From Candidatus Phaeomarinobacter ectocarpi (GTDB taxonomy: Bacteria; Pseudomonadota; Alphaproteobacteria; CGMCC-115125), in the NCBI RefSeq assembly GCF_000689395.1, contig NZ_HG966617.1, forward strand, positions 1,830,677 through 1,894,676: DNA of 64,000 nucleotides, given 5' to 3'. How positions within the stretch are numbered: the stretch's first letter is position 1; each line of letters starts with the position of its first letter. Below, one piece after another: positions 62,305 through 64,000 of this stretch. The notes beneath the pieces were generated by a model. The model worked only from the letters and a program-made list of their open reading frames with translations. It made no database searches and was not told the DNA's origin. The position numbers were made by a program, and so were the translations under genes.

Positions 62305-63129
62305 TCAGCCCTTGGCAGCACGCGCCGCCATCATCTTCTCTATCATGCAGCCCACGTCATATTCATCGTCGCCCTCATAGCGCGGCGCGTAGGTTTCAAA
62401 GGCCTTGCGCAGGGCTTCGTAGCGCTTGTTGATATGCACCATGTTGTAGGCGTGGGAGACCACGTACAGCTCACCCGCCTTGAGCTGTTTCAGTGTGAGG
62501 GCGGTGAACTCGTCTGTGGGCATGCCACCGGGATTACCGGCGGTCATTTCAGACTGCACATAGCCGGGGCAGATGAGCGACACATCAATGAAGTCCGGCA
62601 CTTCTTCCGCCAGCTGCTCGGTAATCGCCAGCACCGAGTGCTTGGACGAGATGTAGGCGGACGACCCTGGCACTGCGGGGAAGAAACTGTTTTCGGATCC
62701 CACATTGTAGATGGCGGCGGGCGTCCCCTGCTCCACAAAGCGCGGCCCAAAGACCTGAATGCCATACAGAGTGCCGTACACATTGATGCCCAGCACCGTG
62801 TCGAATTCTTCAAGGTCGAGCGACATAACCGGGCCACGCTTGCCCTGAGCAACGCCGGCATTGTTGAGCAGCACGTCGGCTTTGCCGAAGGTCGACCAGG
62901 CGAAATCGGCCAACGCTTCAACATCAGCCCGCTTTGAGACATCGCCCGCCGTCCCTGCCGCCTCAAATCCCAGTTCCTTGAGGGCCGATACGGCCTCATC
63001 CACCCGGTCCTTGCGACGGCTGGCGATCACAAGCTTTGCGCCGTCGGCCCCAAACTGCTTGGCAAAGGAGAAGCCGATGCCGGTGGCTCCGCCCGTGATG
63101 ACGACAACCTTGTTCTTGAAATCCTGCAT
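62305..63129 (-). CDS. Short-chain dehydrogenase/reductase
   Basis: A 274-residue SDR with the classical motifs: TGGATGIGFSFAKQFG cofactor loop, NNAG, and the catalytic SSAYISSKHSV (YxxxK). The substrate is unknown. Its C-terminal 60 residues are longer than usual. ATG 63129 has GGGGGAAG upstream; the frame continues 176 residues upstream but that region lacks coding character and holds the promoter of the MFS gene. Confidence 0.9.
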   Translation of the reverse strand: MQDFKNKVVVITGGATGIGFSFAKQFGADGAKLVIASRRKDRVDEAVSALKELGFEAAGTAGDVSKRADVEALADFAWSTFGKADVLLNNAGVAQGKRGPVMSLDLEEFDTVLGINVYGTLYGIQVFGPRFVEQGTPAAIYNVGSENSFFPAVPGSSAYISSKHSVLAITEQLAEEVPDFIDVSLICPGYVQSEMTAGNPGGMPTDEFTALTLKQLKAGELYVVSHAYNMVHINKRYEALRKAFETYAPRYEGDDEYDVGCMIEKMMAARAAKG

Positions 63130-63360
63130 GGCGCTTCCCCCGGTTATGGCCCTTAATGACCCGCGTTCATTTTCATAACAAAGAGGTAGTCGTCCTCTCC
63201 CTGAGGCGCAATCAGATTTTTCAGTTTGCGAATGTTGCGCTTCATCCGCGTGCGGGGGTGACATTTTCGCAAATCCCCCCACATGATGAGGCGATATCTG
63301 AGAAAATCTGTATGACGGCCCAAACCTGCGCAAAAAGCGGGAGTGGCTGCGGAGGAAACT

Positions 63361-64000
63361 TTGGCTGACCCCGCTTCTACCGGCACCCCCGGTACCAGTG
63401 CACCTGCGGCTGTGCCCGCAGGCGAGCGTCTGAAGAACACCCCGTTGGCAGCCTATGCCGCCCTCACCTTCCCCATGGGAGGGCTCGGCCTTCCCATCAC
63501 CGTGTATCTGCCGCCGCTCTATGCCACCGAAGTGGGCCTTGGTCTGGCGCTCGTCGGCACGATCTTCATGATCACCCGGATATTCGATGTTGTGACGGAC
63601 CCCATCATGGGGGTGGTCATCGACCATTACCCCACACGCTGGGGACGGCGGCGTCACTGGATCGCCCTGTCGGTTCCCCTGCTGCTTGTGTCAGCTTTCT
63701 TTATCTACTTCCCGCCCATCGGCGCCGGGGCCTCCTACCTGCTGGTGTGGATGCTCGTTTTGTATGTCGGCTACACCATGCTGACCATTGCGCACCAAAG
63801 CTGGGGCGCGGAGCTCTCCAACGACTATGCCGAGCGCAACCGCATCTATGGCTGGCGCGAAGTGGCGATCATTCTGGGCATGGTGTCCGTGCTCGCCCTG
63901 CCCGCCATTCTGGAACAGACGGCGGACGTGGATGCCTTTGGCAAGGTCAGCGCCATGGGCTGGTTCCTGATCATCAGCCTGCCGCTCACAGCCCTTGCCG
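63361..64000 (+). CDS. MFS transporter, GPH (glycoside-pentoside-hexuronide) type, 5' part
   Basis: The gene runs off the right edge; 213 codons are visible. It appears to start at TTG 63361 with GGAGG five bases upstream. After a 20-residue polar tail the first helix (LAAYAALTFPMGGLGLPITVYLPPLYATEVGLGLALVGTIFMITRIFDVVTDPIMG) carries the RxxDxxxDPxMG motif of GPH sugar:cation symporters. Further helices and a GAELSNDYAERNRIYGWREV loop fit the family. The substrate is unknown. Confidence 0.87.
   Translation, partial: MADPASTGTPGTSAPAAVPAGERLKNTPLAAYAALTFPMGGLGLPITVYLPPLYATEVGLGLALVGTIFMITRIFDVVTDPIMGVVIDHYPTRWGRRRHWIALSVPLLLVSAFFIYFPPIGAGASYLLVWMLVLYVGYTMLTIAHQSWGAELSNDYAERNRIYGWREVAIILGMVSVLALPAILEQTADVDAFGKVSAMGWFLIISLPLTALA

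Noticed and set aside
63130-63657. Upstream extension of the SDR gene
   Set aside because: It would place 176 residues before a classical Rossmann start and overlaps the MFS gene. No motif supports it.

Overview
The window looks like a chromosomal segment of an alphaproteobacterium, GC-rich with densely packed genes on both strands. Supporting signs are a holdfast-anchor locus of the Caulobacter HfaABD type, a DUF3126 gene, a PAS_5 protein, an RT0821-type surface lipoprotein-like gene, a BTLCP cysteine peptidase, an LpxR-like protein, and the neighbourhood thrS / yidD / Fe-S scaffold / folE / hisI / patatin / CBS that I recall from Rhizobiales relatives. A marine Parvibaculales- or Hyphomicrobiales-like organism is plausible, but that is inference. 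I saw no rRNA, tRNA, CRISPR array, integrase or transposase.

Layout. 0-4 kb: the end of a DedA-like membrane protein, an ATP-grasp protein, a nitroreductase and a large secreted putative cysteine hydrolase. 4-8.6 kb: two tandem, closely related chemoreceptors. 8.6-19.6 kb: a housekeeping block (thrS, yidD, Fe-S scaffold, folE, hisI, GNAT, patatin, GST, CBS) with a four-gene copper-resistance operon placed between yidD and the Fe-S scaffold gene. That operon starts from a near-perfect CueR-type operator that overlaps the scaffold gene's stop codon. 19.9-23.9 kb: a DUF2157/GDYXXLXY pair, DUF4389, a rhomboid protease and a thioredoxin-fold isomerase. 24.2-26.6 kb: hfaA-hfaB-hfaD with overlapping reading frames, closed by a strong terminator.

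26.7-38.5 kb is accessory metabolism and defence against small molecules. It holds a TetR gene divergent from a Tat-exported carotenoid oxygenase, an unusual secreted protein, a GST-TetR-flavin monooxygenase operon, and an RND efflux pump divergent from an HxlR regulator with two palindromic operators. 38.8-49.5 kb has a PAS_5 protein, a pentapeptide-repeat protein, a GMC oxidoreductase, envelope proteins (OmpA-like, DUF2059, LpxR-like, glycine-zipper, BTLCP), a short-chain dehydrogenase and a double-PilZ protein.

49.6-64 kb has two crotonase-fold enzymes, a small group of membrane, GYF and secreted proteins, a gamma-carbonic-anhydrase-like protein, a PhoX-type phosphatase, a coq4-like gene with its own TetR and a strikingly symmetric divergent promoter, several uncharacterised membrane proteins, DUF3126, an SDR and the start of an MFS (GPH-type) transporter. 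The best candidates for new biology are the regulatory regions (copper operon, coq4/tetR, carotenoid oxygenase/tetR, RND/hxlR), the hfa locus, and a handful of secreted or membrane proteins with no recognised family.
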